From: Siphonodentalium dalli
Lineage: Eukaryota > Mollusca > Scaphopoda > Gadilida > Siphonodentaliidae
Length of the DNA: 64,000 nt
Reading direction: 5' to 3'
Assembly: GCA_032622095.1 (NCBI GenBank)
Contig: CP136066.1
Location: 112,431,319-112,495,318 of the forward strand
Shown here: positions 47,501 through 51,640 of the stretch, one piece after another
Position numbering within the stretch: the stretch's first letter is position 1
Layout of the letters: every line of letters starts with the position of its first letter
The notes under the pieces: model-generated
Database searches by the model: none
What the model was told of the DNA's origin: nothing
What the model saw: the letters and a program-made list of their open reading frames with translations, nothing else
Position numbers and translations under genes: made by a program

Positions 47501-48671
47501 GCAAACCGCCATGGTCCAAAGTTTCAAGTAGATTCTTATGCACAATTTAATTTATAGTTTCATCTTGCTGAAATCTCTCTCACATTGACATATCACTAGT
47601 CAATCCTGTCCCCATGTTTTTTATGGGATGCATTAAAGTTGCCATAGGCTAGTTGGTTACAGGTTGTCATATGTGGGTTGCTTCTGCTTTTAACTATCAG
47701 CTTGCATAATTATGCATAATGTGTTGGGTGTTTCTGTTTGAAAATGGACTGACTCCTGAGTGATAATTTGGAGTGGTGGGAGCTCCCGCCCAGTTCCGGC
47801 CGTTATGAGCATATCACTGAAAATGTAGTAATGTTTTAAAAAGAGCCACATTTTCTGTCCCACTTTGTGGATAAACATTTAGTAAAAAAAAACAATTTCC
47901 TAGTTACAGAAGCTCCTGTAGACAGATCTCTCTCTCTCCCCCCGACTCAAAATTATTATATTATACCCCTGATTCAATACAGATACAGTAATGCCCTAAT
48001 TGTTGGTAACAAGCCATATTTCCGACTAAATCCTGAAAAGTTACCCATAATTCTGCTGTGGTTAAAGAGTTGATTAATTAGGGCATTACTGTAAGTTAAT
48101 GGAAGACATGCAGTCATGAGCTCATGACATCGTATTCCAAAATAGTAGAGTGCAAAATTCAGCACTGGTGGCACTTACTGGACTCCGACGGTGGAAGCGT
48201 TACAACATGCAGTTGCATGGAACAGTGAGAGGAGCTGGCTGAGCATGACTAGTCCTCCACATAAGTAAGCTGGTACTGACCTGACCTGACTGAGCACGGC
48301 TAGTCCTTCACATAAGTAAGCTGGTACAAACCTGACTGAGCACGGCTAGTCCTTCACATAAGTAAGCTGGTACAAACCTGACTGAACATGACTAGTCCTC
48401 CACATAAGTAAGCTGGTACTGACCTGACTGAACATGACTAGTCCTCCATATAAGTAATCTGGTACAAACCTGACTGAGCATGGCTAGTCCTCCACATAAG
48501 TAAGCTGGTACTGACCTGACTGAGCACGGCTAGACCTCCATAGAATGAAGCTTGGGAGATGTAGTGTGCATATAACTTCTCCTTATCAGTCAGTGCAATG
48601 AAGGCCTGCTCACAATCCAGCAAACAAACGCTGGTGTCGTTAGGAATAATGAACTGTGACAGGTCAGACAT
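8416..48671 (-). CDS. DPP3: Dipeptidyl peptidase 3, complete 18-exon gene
   Basis: Zinc exopeptidase of family M49, a mainly cytosolic enzyme that removes dipeptides from the N-termini of short peptides. CDS joins, 5' to 3' on the minus strand: 48671-48516, 47301-47185, 46517-46428, 45064-44927, 44498-44424, 43515-43422, 42011-41866, 32746-32616, 31503-31445, 28609-28415, 24382-24276, 22389-22297, 19467-19405, 19072-18948, 16195-16075, 15769-15590, 10644-10482, 8549-8416. The sum is 2187 nt, or 728 residues plus stop (human 737). All introns are GT-AG and phases match. Zinc motifs are HELLGH at 454-459 and EECRAE at 511-516, both shifted by four from human numbering, and the catalytic-site His of QAHM is at 572. 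No frameshift or in-frame stop was seen. Introns range from about 0.3 kb to 9.1 kb (intron 7) and are full of repeats. The human KEAP1-binding ETGE reads MTNE at 484-487. Confidence 0.97.
8570..8773. repeat. 22-bp minisatellite, left block
   Basis: From 8657, about five units of gtaatcatgtgagagcagca plus 'tt'. Upstream (8570-8650) are three to four diverged units in the opposite orientation, so the block can fold on itself. It is interrupted at 8774 by an insertion and resumes at 9939. Confidence 0.9.
8774..9938. mobile_element. Non-autonomous hAT-like insertion in the minisatellite
   Basis: A 1,165-bp insert with 11-bp terminal inverted repeats (caggcctggcc … ggccaggcctg). 'atcatg' on both sides is a 6-bp target duplication of minisatellite sequence. 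GC-rich subterminal hairpins (ggcgggcgatcgccc, ggagggcg…cgccctcc) sit at both ends. Starting with CAG resembles hAT termini, but 8-bp duplications are usual there and no transposase is present. Repeated 'accgaggattccgatt' motifs inside make chance ORFs. Confidence 0.75.
9939..10290. repeat. 22-bp minisatellite, right block
   Basis: Sixteen almost identical 22-bp units (atcatgtgagagcagcattg + ta). Four consecutive units (10115-10202) carry gcgag instead of gtgag, suggesting local amplification. Lies in DPP3 intron 17. Confidence 0.92.
10482..10644 (-). CDS. DPP3: DPP3 coding exon 17
   Basis: Encodes residues 631-684 plus one base ([20 protein letters not shown] ... [24 protein letters not shown]), matching human LKSTGDVAGGRALYEGY and LLRKESRKLIVQPNT. 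Acceptor tttgcag, donor AAA|gtgagt. Confidence 0.95.
11330..11542. mobile_element. Perfect 213-bp palindrome, TA-flanked MITE (copy 1)
   Basis: Ends cagtaatgctctaattaatc and its mirror, flanked by TA. The two arms are essentially identical around a centre at 11436 (gctctcggtgagagc). TA duplication suggests a Tc1/mariner-mobilised family. Other copies are at 44079 and 47986. Overlapping ORFs in it are mirror artefacts. Confidence 0.9.
11545..12590. other. Intron 16 DNA, mostly unassigned
   Basis: A partial 'ggggtataaaatta' MITE arm at 12120-12200 is the only recognisable item; the rest is AT-rich intron. Confidence 0.45.
12592..12660. mobile_element. Small hairpin MITE
   Basis: ccaatgcattatcttatata … tatataagagaatacattgg with an inner stem gcgagtctccc/agggagcttcgc: a 69-bp foldback. 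It matches the split copy just downstream that hosts the OTU element. Confidence 0.7.
13669..14186 (+). pseudogene. Degraded acidic ORF with internal duplication
   Basis: Begins [20 protein letters not shown] just after an acceptor-like 'ttatttcag'. The segment coding for [20 protein letters not shown] and [11 protein letters not shown] (about 13700-13840) is repeated at about 13920-14062, where stops have appeared. The tail is basic ([16 protein letters not shown]). I do not recognise the family. It shares the TIR element with the OTU ORF and may have been the upstream part of the same protein. Confidence 0.45.
14333..14411. repeat. Short inverted-repeat insert
   Basis: gttgggcgtg … cacgcccaac bracket about 80 bp between the two ORF remnants of the OTU element, possibly a tiny MITE that interrupted the reading frame. 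Confidence 0.35.
14438..15042 (+). pseudogene. OTU-like cysteine protease remnant
   Basis: Two adjacent pieces. The first (14438-14704) reads [20 protein letters not shown]. The second (14701-15042) has [20 protein letters not shown], whose DGNC-F is the OTU catalytic Asp-Cys box, then [17 protein letters not shown] and, near the end, [12 protein letters not shown], resembling the W-T-E helix of OTU proteases. The reading stops there, before the C-terminal catalytic His segment, so it should be inactive. OTU domains are known passengers of several animal transposon groups. Confidence 0.6.
15590..15769 (-). CDS. DPP3: DPP3 coding exon 16
   Basis: Encodes residues 571-630 ([20 protein letters not shown] ... 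[24 protein letters not shown]). It matches human [20 protein letters not shown] and LDRSKIRSVGKPALERFL. His572 corresponds to the conserved active-site His568 of the human enzyme. Sixty codons, phase 0, donor CAA|gtgagt. Confidence 0.97.
16075..16195 (-). CDS. DPP3: DPP3 coding exon 15
   Basis: Encodes residues 530-570 ([20 protein letters not shown], then [20 protein letters not shown]). [13 protein letters not shown] is highly conserved in DPP3. Acceptor ttggcag, donor CAG|gtatgt. Confidence 0.97.
16381..16531. mobile_element. 151-bp palindromic MITE (copy 1)
   Basis: Foldback with TIR agccttgaaatag and core 'gcagaatgaggtccccagag', 'ggtgaatttagtgatgcta'. Flanks aatgtggc / aatgtggt are an 8-bp target duplication with one change, hAT-like. 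It lies about 185 nt upstream of the exon 15 acceptor. Confidence 0.85.
16790..17375 (+). repeat. Dispersed repeat, copy A
   Basis: Shares blocks with 33395-34640: 'gttatgtttcaaa', 'gtgggtattcaacaa', 'cgggaacacaaaccg', 'ctgggaagttataataac' and an 'aaaataaaaataaaaccctc' tail. A family of unknown class; copy B has a longer middle. Confidence 0.6.
17387..17592 (-). mobile_element. tRNA-derived SINE fragment
   Basis: Read on the minus strand it has an A-box-like TGGCCCAGTGGTTATCG (17558-17574), 'GTCGGACTTGCC' and a B-box-like GTTCGCAGCCC (17510-17520), in the order and spacing of a tRNA-type Pol III promoter, followed by an A-rich end near 17387-17395. It could not fold as a functional tRNA over its length. 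Lies in DPP3 intron 14. Confidence 0.55.
18570..18766 (-). repeat. Degenerate tandem copies of the DPP3 exon 14 end
   Basis: Three ~75-80-bp units read on the minus strand like exon 14: gaataatgtcaagcccagtg parallels exon gaagaatgtcgagccgagtg, and one unit reads [10 protein letters not shown] where the exon reads [11 protein letters not shown]. Stops and indels show they are not coding. The 151-bp MITE at 18767 inserted between these copies and the true donor. Confidence 0.6.
18767..18917. mobile_element. 151-bp palindromic MITE (copy 2)
   Basis: Same length as copy 1 and about 97% identical by eye. TIR caagccttg … caaggcttg, exact 8-bp duplication gggcttga at 18759-18766 and 18918-18925, as for hAT elements. 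It ends about 30 nt downstream of the exon 14 donor. Confidence 0.9.
18948..19072 (-). CDS. DPP3: DPP3 coding exon 14 (EECRAE zinc motif)
   Basis: Encodes residues 489-529 plus two bases, with [20 protein letters not shown], then [21 protein letters not shown] (511-516) supplies the third zinc ligand (Glu512). The donor is CTCAG|gtaatt. Degenerate copies of the [14 protein letters not shown]-coding part follow in the intron, and a 151-bp MITE ends about 30 nt from the donor. Confidence 0.95.
19405..19467 (-). CDS. DPP3: DPP3 coding exon 13
   Basis: Encodes residues 468-488, [20 protein letters not shown] followed by K; human has GAFNFDQETVINPETGEQ here. The human KEAP1-binding ETGE is MTNE at 484-487. 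Twenty-one codons, phase 0, acceptor attccag, donor AAG|gtagac. Confidence 0.93.
19690..22296. other. Intron 12 DNA, unassigned
   Basis: No recognisable element or coding segment. A G-rich stretch (ggggtggggggg) lies near 21690. ORFs are short and lack family motifs. Confidence 0.45.
22297..22389 (-). CDS. DPP3: DPP3 coding exon 12 (HELLGH zinc motif)
   Basis: Encodes residues 437-467 ([20 protein letters not shown]... [11 protein letters not shown]). HELLGH is the M49 HEXXGH motif: His454 and His459 should bind zinc and Glu455 act as general base. Thirty-one codons, phase 0 at both ends, acceptor ttttcag, donor AAG|gtaggt. Confidence 0.97.
23200..24200. repeat. Tandem ~230-bp repeats in intron 11
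   Basis: Three diverged units (about 23265-23870) share 'caaccggacatgtatg', 'gtgaaaccgaaagtacaaaa', 'tcaatgaggcctaacaatac' and 'cacacttgtgattattcgta'. The whole is bounded by weakly inverted ctgctgtgtgtggg / ccacccacacatcag, so it may be the inside of a mobile element. Confidence 0.5.
24276..24382 (-). CDS. DPP3: DPP3 coding exon 11
   Basis: Encodes residues 401-436 ([20 protein letters not shown]... to [10 protein letters not shown]), matching human [20 protein letters not shown] and KLTFLEEDDK. Acceptor attccag, donor AAG|gtatta. Confidence 0.95.
24537..25268 (+). mobile_element. 'agctcaactt' TIR element with gatggctgc units
   Basis: Begins aatgaaagtgtcaatgacac, then tgtagctcaactt, and ends with a hairpin 'agctcaaacttt…aaagttgagct' after 'ttgttgacga'. 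The inverted agctcaactt ends suggest a TIR element; the body holds 'aatccaagatggctgc' units. The same leader is at 4468 and the same tail at 30470-30547. Confidence 0.5.
25270..25920 (+). repeat. 'gatggctgc' repeat units
   Basis: Diverged ~150-bp units of the subtype with 'gctcccatctagaggt' and 'gaagtttggtgatgatcgg', like those at 4.5-5.5 kb and unlike the 28.7-kb array. Confidence 0.65.
26378..27237 (+). mobile_element. Deleted pogo/Tigger-like transposon
   Basis: Flanked by TA. The left end cagtgagaactctgtacc and right end (rc cagtgaaaactgttatgaga) resemble pogo/Tigger termini, and the right end continues with the 'gaccaccc…ggtcg' pattern typical of that group. An 860-bp remnant keeps only the last residues of a transposase-like ORF (26428-26517). 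Confidence 0.6.
26428..26517 (+). pseudogene. Transposase C-terminal fragment
   Basis: Thirty codons ending [14 protein letters not shown]-stop. An L-D-x-F-F tail before the stop is common in pogo/Tigger transposases. Nothing recognisable remains upstream. Confidence 0.4.
27270..27600 (+). repeat. 'ggccataactctg' dispersed repeat
   Basis: Contains 'aaggccataactctgctaga', 'caaattcaaattggac' and 'gtaccaaatttcataaa', a repeat motif set that recurs at 30560-31250 and 53735-53890 in this window. Confidence 0.5.
27638..27844. mobile_element. Perfect 207-bp palindrome, TTAA-flanked MITE
   Basis: TTAA at 27634-27637 and 27845-27848 flank ccctttcagtgccaagtccg and its mirror; the arms match nearly base for base with no spacer. 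TTAA plus CCC-type termini fits piggyBac-mobilised MITEs. In DPP3 intron 10. Confidence 0.9.
28415..28609 (-). CDS. DPP3: DPP3 coding exon 10
   Basis: Encodes about residues 336-400 ([18 protein letters not shown]... then [19 protein letters not shown] and [13 protein letters not shown]). The PDFTSLDVL and [12 protein letters not shown] blocks are M49 hallmarks. It begins with two bases of a split Gly codon and ends with one base of a Tyr codon; donor AATT|gtaagt. Confidence 0.97.
28688..30547 (+). repeat. Eleven-unit dimeric 'gatggctgc' array
   Basis: 'ccaagatggc' recurs at 28722, 28887, 29051, 29206, 29370, 29525, 29689, 29844, 30008, 30172 and 30327. Steps run 165, 164, 155, 164, 155, 164, 155, 164, 164, 155: two unit subtypes alternate. 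One carries 'aaaggatttagtcatgcaaa' before the motif, the other 'caatggattgaa'. All contain 'ctcgttcccatctacatgtc' and 'acgacctgtagcccg'. It ends in the same agctcaaac hairpin tail as 25.2 kb. ORFs in it are chance. Confidence 0.92.
30560..31250 (+). repeat. 'ggccataactc / aacttgacctgtatt' repeats
   Basis: Four loose units with 'cccaaattcaaacttgacct', 'gtattttgggct' and 'ggccgtaactctggt'. The class is unknown; the same motifs are seen near 27.5 and 53.7 kb. Confidence 0.5.
31445..31503 (-). CDS. DPP3: DPP3 coding exon 9
   Basis: Smallest coding exon, 59 nt, finishing a split Thr codon and encoding [19 protein letters not shown], nearly identical to human [19 protein letters not shown]. Acceptor gttccag, donor AAG|gttaga. 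Confidence 0.96.
31504..32615. other. Intron 8 DNA, unassigned
   Basis: No gene or element recognised; a short 'cagacagacagaccgaca' simple repeat (32575-32591) lies beside the exon 8 donor. Confidence 0.45.
32616..32746 (-). CDS. DPP3: DPP3 coding exon 8
   Basis: Encodes residues 273-315 plus two bases ([20 protein letters not shown]... to [10 protein letters not shown]), matching human YIESFTQGSIEAHKRGSRFW and DKGPIVE. Acceptor tctttag, donor AAC|gtgagt, phase 2. It follows the largest intron (9.1 kb). Confidence 0.95.
33196..33250 (+). repeat. 'gagaggccgatcacgatcgg' module, copy 2
   Basis: acgagaggccgatcacgatc then ggcagatgtttaaccc, identical to copy 1 over about 33 bases, then diverging. 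Confidence 0.65.
33395..34640 (+). repeat. Dispersed repeat, copy B
   Basis: Same blocks as 16790-17375 at both ends ('gttatgtttcaaacatc', 'ttggtattcaacaac', 'gggaacgcaaaccgg' on the left; 'cctgggaaggtataataacc', 'aaaataaaaccctcgctccc' on the right) with a longer middle. A related tail is at 41090-41210. Confidence 0.55.
34766..35523 (+). pseudogene. Frameshifted unknown ORF cluster
   Basis: Plus-strand pieces, [20 protein letters not shown], then [20 protein letters not shown], then [20 protein letters not shown] and [20 protein letters not shown], follow each other in different frames, as a degraded protein would. I do not recognise the family. It lies antisense in DPP3 intron 7 and is probably transposon-derived. 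Confidence 0.3.
35753..36175. repeat. ~67-bp minisatellite, seven units
   Basis: Units contain 'cgtatataggtagtaccca', 'ccatcccgccacc' and 'atagtatcttatgcgccgca', starting near 35753, 35820, 35880, 35949, 36016, 36083 and 36149. It abuts the larger duplication beginning at 36175. ORFs across it simply repeat. Confidence 0.85.
36175..37500. repeat. ~698-bp direct duplication
   Basis: Second copy begins at 36873. Both contain 'ataatgcaaaaagtcccaac', 'aaaccggaagtg', 'aaaggtcaaggtcagacgaa' and 'caagccgtttcgg'. The second ends with 'gaataagaagaataataaaa'. Repeats with 'ccgttccgga' and 'aaggtcaaggtc' are typical of dispersed invertebrate elements; the class is not determined. Confidence 0.8.
37537..37868. 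mobile_element. 332-bp MITE, deletion derivative of the adjacent element
   Basis: Inverted ends of about 57 bp, including 'atttccttaaagaaagcctg' and 'aacactgaactat'. Its left half (about 37585-37745: 'atatgtcctgcgtttgtaaa', 'gtggtcgcctacgatatctc', 'cacgcatgcgcagtcccaat') is the reverse complement of the right end of the element at 37872-40896. Confidence 0.85.
37872..40896. mobile_element. 3,025-bp element with 40-bp TIRs
   Basis: Perfect 40-bp inverted ends (atttccgctaaaggaagccg, then ttcacactgaactatatgga) and a 5-bp duplication atcat at 37867-37871 and 40897-40901. The interior has short ORFs on both strands (e.g. 38049-38294 minus, 38354-38632 plus) without any transposase signature I recognise. 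It contains a ~230-250-bp direct duplication (38850-39330) and inner inverted pairs 'ggtcgcctac / gtaggcgacc'. In DPP3 intron 7. Confidence 0.85.
38850..39330. repeat. ~230-250-bp tandem duplication
   Basis: Both units share 'ctgaggtacctatgtatcac', 'atataaaatgatataata', 'accatgtcagaag' / 'atcatgtcagaag' and 'aaagctgcgccca'. It lies inside the 3,025-bp element. Confidence 0.8.
41866..42011 (-). CDS. DPP3: DPP3 coding exon 7
   Basis: Encodes residues 224-272 ([20 protein letters not shown]... [14 protein letters not shown]... KAQ). The VTRGDY block is shared with human DPP3. The acceptor reads ttagcag, a tandem NAG-NAG site: the alternative end at 42014 would put AGG in place of G, one extra codon in frame. 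A 5'-truncated LINE starts about 60 nt upstream of the acceptor. Confidence 0.94.
42068..42860 (+). mobile_element. 5'-truncated LINE (CR1/L2/Rex-type) 3' end
   Basis: Starts just before the reverse transcriptase YADD box (42088-42099) and keeps the RT thumb and tail to the stop at 42726, then a short 3' UTR with AATAAA (42849-42854). 5' truncation is usual for LINE insertions. Inserted antisense to DPP3 in intron 6, about 60 nt from the exon 7 acceptor. Confidence 0.8.
42088..42726 (+). pseudogene. Reverse transcriptase C-terminal fragment
   Basis: Reads [20 protein letters not shown], then [36 protein letters not shown] and [20 protein letters not shown]. The order YADD, 'KYL', 'LYCAHLW', 'NNAYR' matches the C-terminal part of RT in non-LTR elements without an RNase H domain. 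There is one open frame, but endonuclease and most of RT are missing. Confidence 0.8.
43115..43196 (-). mobile_element. 5S rRNA-derived sequence (SINE3-like or pseudogene)
   Basis: On the minus strand, aagttaagcaacgtcgagct then cggttaattcttggatgggt and 'caccg…gggattcttggtgctg' match the 3' two-thirds of metazoan 5S rRNA, including the internal promoter C-box (TTGGATGGGTCACCG). The 5' third is lost. The part downstream ends in 'cttctctctctctctc', suggesting a 5S-headed SINE rather than a true 5S gene. Confidence 0.7.
43422..43515 (-). CDS. DPP3: DPP3 coding exon 6
   Basis: Encodes residues 193-223 plus one base ([20 protein letters not shown]... to SAQTD). It matches human NLSAYNTRLFKEVDGEGK. 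It ends in phase 1 at GATG|gtgagt. The next intron has two adjacent possible acceptors (see exon 7). Confidence 0.95.
43733..43752 (+). repeat. Poly-C tract
   Basis: Twenty C residues within a 'aatacccac…' repeat tail; similar shorter tracts lie at 45390, 52617 and 59407. Confidence 0.9.
44079..44291. mobile_element. 213-bp palindromic MITE (copy 2)
   Basis: Same family as 11330-11542 with a few substitutions (e.g. gctctcagtgagagc centre, caaacaaatcctg in one arm). It lies 130 nt upstream of the exon 5 acceptor, in intron 5. Confidence 0.9.
44424..44498 (-). CDS. DPP3: DPP3 coding exon 5
   Basis: Encodes residues 168-192 ([20 protein letters not shown]), the equivalent of human GITTYFSGNCTMEDAKLAQD. 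Twenty-five codons, phase 0; acceptor ttttacag, donor AAG|gtatat. Confidence 0.95.
44927..45064 (-). CDS. DPP3: DPP3 coding exon 4
   Basis: Encodes residues 122-167 ([14 protein letters not shown]... to EKALGFCDK), 46 codons, phase 0. It aligns with human EKLERVILGSEAA and RGLWQTCGELMFSL. The acceptor is cgcag and the donor AAG|gtttgg. Confidence 0.92.
45780..45882. mobile_element. Shortened 151-bp-family MITE (copy 3)
   Basis: Arms 'cagacatttgcagaatgagg' and 'cctcattctgcttatctg' surround a reduced loop. More diverged than the intron 14 pair. Confidence 0.7.
45930..46060. mobile_element. 151-bp-family MITE (copy 4)
   Basis: Inverted 'gaaggtgaatttagtgatgc' arms around 'taacatgctgtgcgggtta', with outer 'ttctgcaaatgtctggcat'. 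About 50 bp from copy 3, both in DPP3 intron 3. Confidence 0.75.
46428..46517 (-). CDS. DPP3: DPP3 coding exon 3
   Basis: Encodes residues 92-121 and contains [20 protein letters not shown], almost identical to the human block [20 protein letters not shown]. Thirty codons, phase 0 at both ends, donor AAG|gttagt. Confidence 0.96.
47185..47301 (-). CDS. DPP3: DPP3 coding exon 2
   Basis: Encodes residues 53-91 ([16 protein letters not shown]... to GLSEEEFQ), 39 codons, phase 0 at both ends, with acceptor tttttag and donor CAG|gtttgc. It matches the human TSPEAPYIYALLSRLF and GLTEEEYQ stretch. No ATG-to-stop ORF reveals it; it was found from the homologous peptide. Confidence 0.93.
47986..48091. 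mobile_element. Internally deleted palindromic MITE (copy 3)
   Basis: TA-flanked 106 bp with intact termini cagtaatgccctaatt … aattagggcattactg but only one arm of the 213-bp family interior. In DPP3 intron 1. Confidence 0.88.
48235..48515 (-). repeat. DPP3: 46-bp tandem copies of the DPP3 exon 1 end and donor
   Basis: Units start at 48516 (the exon itself), 48470, 48424, 48378, 48332 and 48286, with a diverged one at about 48235. On the minus strand each has a ggaggactagccgtgctcag-like stretch (coding GGLAVLSQ in the exon) followed by a donor-like gtcagt or gtttgt and 'accagcttacttatg'. Each unit is 46 bp, so using a downstream donor would shift the frame. Confidence 0.88.
48516..48671 (-). 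CDS. DPP3: DPP3 coding exon 1
   Basis: Encodes residues 1-52, starting [15 protein letters not shown] and ending GGLAVLSQ; human DPP3 has the same IPND and YGGLAVL blocks. It ends in phase 0 at CAG|gtcagt. The ATG lies one base after a good acceptor (ttcag|A-ATG), so the start is probably in the second transcribed exon. The last 24 coding bases and the donor are repeated in tandem in the intron that follows. Confidence 0.95.
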
Positions 48672-49600
48672 TCTGAAATTTTAGGCAAGTATATTGTTAT
48701 AATAAAATGTTATGATCAATTTGAAAACAAGAGTCATATTATATGCAGCTTGGTATTAACAGTGTCTTTTCAAGTATTGCTGAAATTTAATTTAAATAAT
48801 ATTCTAACTGACTTGATCATATATGAAGCCTTGAGTGAACATGCAAATGGTGATGATAAGAATGTTGTTGTAACATTTTATTCAGACATAAATGCACACC
48901 AGTTTTGTCCTAAATAACACATCTTTCTATTATATGTTTCAACATTCACTTATAAGAAATACATTATGACAAAAAGTTGGTTTATTTGGAAACTAGATTT
49001 TGCTGATTTCAATAATGGCGAAGAAGATAGGGCTTCTCTTACTCTCTGAACCATCCTAAAACCTTCAGAAATGCCACACCCCCGTGATGGTCTGAATGTT
49101 TCATGACAAATAGTGTTTTGTGCTATATTATCAACAATGTTGTTGTTTGTGAGCGTACCTGAACATATTTATTTTTCATGTACATGTGATGGCAGTGTTC
49201 AGTCCAGCGTAACAGGGGATCGGAACTACCTTGCAGTTTGAAAAATTGGTGGAGCGAAGTTAAACCCAATGAGAGGTTGGCCACACTGGAGATATTGGCG
49301 TTACGGAAATTACGTCACAAATCTCTTGGAACGTACATGAACGGTAGCTATGCACCTATTTCAACTAAATTCACATTCCTAGTTCAATTTTGAATAAGCT
49401 AATGTTGATTTGATTTTACATATTTAATAGCATTGCTATGGGGAGGCTGGTCGAAGCAGGCAAATATGAAAAATATATTGCATCGTTTTGTTACTTTGTC
49501 AATTCATTTTGTATGCTGGATAATATGGGAGGCAAAATTTACATTTAGTAAATAATTGTGTTTCAGGGTAATTCAATTGCAGGCGCAACTATTTCATTCA
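48672..49600. other. 5' flank of DPP3
   Basis: Apart from the candidate promoter and non-coding exon (49230-49330) I see no gene. The acceptor for the ATG exon is at 48673-48674. Confidence 0.4.
49230..49330 (-). promoter_or_regulatory. Candidate DPP3 promoter and 5' non-coding exon
   Basis: Minus strand. The ATG-bearing exon starts just after an acceptor-like ttcag (48673-48677), so a non-coding first exon is expected upstream. A plausible donor, AAG|gtagtt, lies at 49230. Behind it are CCAAT (minus, 49296-49300) and a CRE-like TGACGTAA (49312-49319) near a TTCCG Ets-like core. There is no TATA box. This is inference from motifs; transcript evidence would decide it. Confidence 0.3.
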
Positions 49601-49606
49601 TGATGG

Positions 49607-49609
<3 letters not shown>

Positions 49610-49646
<37 letters not shown>
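49610..49646 (+). repeat. 37-nt poly-C run
   Basis: Uninterrupted C run about 300 bp upstream of the candidate DPP3 promoter. It could form G-quadruplex/i-motif structures and is prone to length error in assemblies. Confidence 0.95.
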
Positions 49647-49647
<1 letters not shown>

Positions 49648-49659
49648 ACATTGAATGGT

Positions 49660-50370
49660 TTAGTCTACAATAAAGAAACAACAATAAGCTCTGTAATTAC
49701 AACTTTAATGGTAGATCTTCTACCAGTGTGCATTTAGACTAGTTCCACACAAATGGCTTAAACCGAGTGTCCAATCTTGTATTATTAATCCAAAATTATT
49801 GGTCATGTTTGATGGTCGCAGACTTGAGACAATTACCAATCCGACGGCCTCACGGTGAACAACAATATGATGTGCCAGTCGATAGATAGCAACGGCAGGG
49901 AATGGTTGCATCGACTGGCTGATCTATTGCTTCAATGGATTTGCACTTCAGTGCAATAAATTTTGCTAAAGCACAATTATTTATTAAATGTCAATTTGGT
50001 CTCCCATAGGATCCAGGTTATTTCCCATGTGATGAAACTGCGCTTCTACCTTCAGCTCAAATAAGAAATAAATGTGAAAAAGGCCTTCAATACCAATCAC
50101 ACTATCAGGTCAGGCACATACTGATTTTAATTATTTATACAGTTATATATTATTAATAACTAATAGGTGTTATTTGCTCTGAAACACAACTACATCATAT
50201 TTTCTCTGAAGTGTAATTCGTTTGCACTGTAGAGTGTAGTGTAGAGCAAATAAAAATTACTATGCAGTGATTCCCCCCGGGTTCACCTAAATGCAGCAAG
50301 TCCATGGAAATATAGCAAGTCCCTAGAAATGCAGCAAGTTATGGGAGGCCAAATTCACATTTATAATAAA
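49660..50370. other. Unassigned DNA
   Basis: The minus reading near 49830-49880 ('gaggccgtcggattggtaat') faintly resembles a tRNA D-arm but lacks a convincing B box. Nothing else recognised. Confidence 0.35.
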
Positions 50371-50375
50371 CTAGC

Positions 50376-51000
50376 AGGTGACCCGACTTCGTCCGGGCTT
50401 TGACCTTGAATTGACCATTTTGAAGGTCAAGGTCAGGTCGGGGTCACGATTTGACGTGTGCAAAACACTCCCCGGACAAAATGACCTGTAGGTATCAACT
50501 TTCGTTGAAATCCGTCGAGCAGTTTTCCCGACCATAGCTAACAGACAAACAAACAGACAGAAGTCCCAAAATATATATTAGATCATTTGTGGGTACCCAT
50601 TTCAAGGTGAAGGTCACCTCGTGCAGAAAAACTGACCCGATGAAAATCTCCCCCATTCCTAGGAACCCCTAAGTACGAACACAGACATAAGAATCACACA
50701 ACATGTTCATGTCTGGACACAGACACAACACGCTCATGTCTGGACACAGACACGCTCTTTATCAACGACACTGCAGATACGAACGCTCTTTAACTATCAC
50801 ACGATTAACCCATGAACTACCCATTGCGGTGGTGGGGGAATGGAGAAGGAGTGCTCTGACATTCTCAGAAGCGGTGCGATGACACTTCATCTGGGATTTT
50901 ACCCTTAGATAGGAAGTTTGGGCTCAATCCGTCTGGCAGTTTTGCCGGCCATAGCTAACAGACAAAAGTCCCAAAATATATATTAGATTGCGCTTAAGCA
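50376..51000 (+). repeat. Two copies of a 'gacccgacttcgtccggg' repeat
   Basis: 'ctagcaggtgacccgacttc', 'gaaggtcaaggtca', 'gaaatccgtcgagcagtttt' and 'aacagacaaacaaacagaca' end in 'aaatatatattagat'. A second 3' part lies at 50935-50990. The class is unknown; the tail resembles 3' ends of dispersed retroposon families. Confidence 0.5.
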
Positions 51001-51238
51001 CATATACCACATATTGCATTTAAGCATTTATGCTTAAGCGTAATTGTAATTACTATCTAACCTACCTATAAACTATTGGCATAACCTGGTGTATCATCTA
51101 GCAATACAAGAGGAGCATGGGTCTAATTTTAACCAGTTTTAATTAGCCTGAGTACTCAACAGTTAGTACGTGTACAACAGTCAAAGATATCCCCTAAATT
51201 CATATTAGGAGCATCCCCATATCCCTATATCCAAAGAA

Positions 51239-51640
51239 TTGATGTCGCCTTCCCGGAACACTAGTATTTTTTTATATAATTGTTTTAAAGTATTTTTGCA
51301 CAGATTTGGGCCATTACTATGGTCATATAGCATGCATGTGGTGACACTGCAAGAGGGCTTGATTACTTCATATGGTGTACTTATTGACGTAAATCAGGGA
51401 AAAAAACCCTATTTTCATTCTATCAGCATCCCTGTCCCAAAAATTGGAGTCTCATTCACTGGAGCTTTGGTGCCTCAGTCCTTGAGCTCCAGTATTTTTA
51501 TTAAATCAGCATCTATTGCACAGATCTATAGTATTCCCATGGTCATATAGCACAAATGTGGTGTCACTGAATGCTTGCTTCCCTCCCTCATATGGTTTGC
51601 CTGTATACTCGAAAATTGAAGAAAATCAAAGTTGCCTCGA
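51239..51640 (-). repeat. Inverted copies of the ~190-bp satellite
   Basis: On the minus strand it repeats the unit at 1-1445 ('agctcaaggactgaggcacc' in the place of the gctccggggtggaga block, 'accatatgagggagggaagc', 'tatgaccatgggaatac'). About two units. Confidence 0.65.

Noticed and set aside
49830-49880. tRNA-like segment on the minus strand
   Set aside because: D-arm-like bases only; no B box or acceptor stem pairing.
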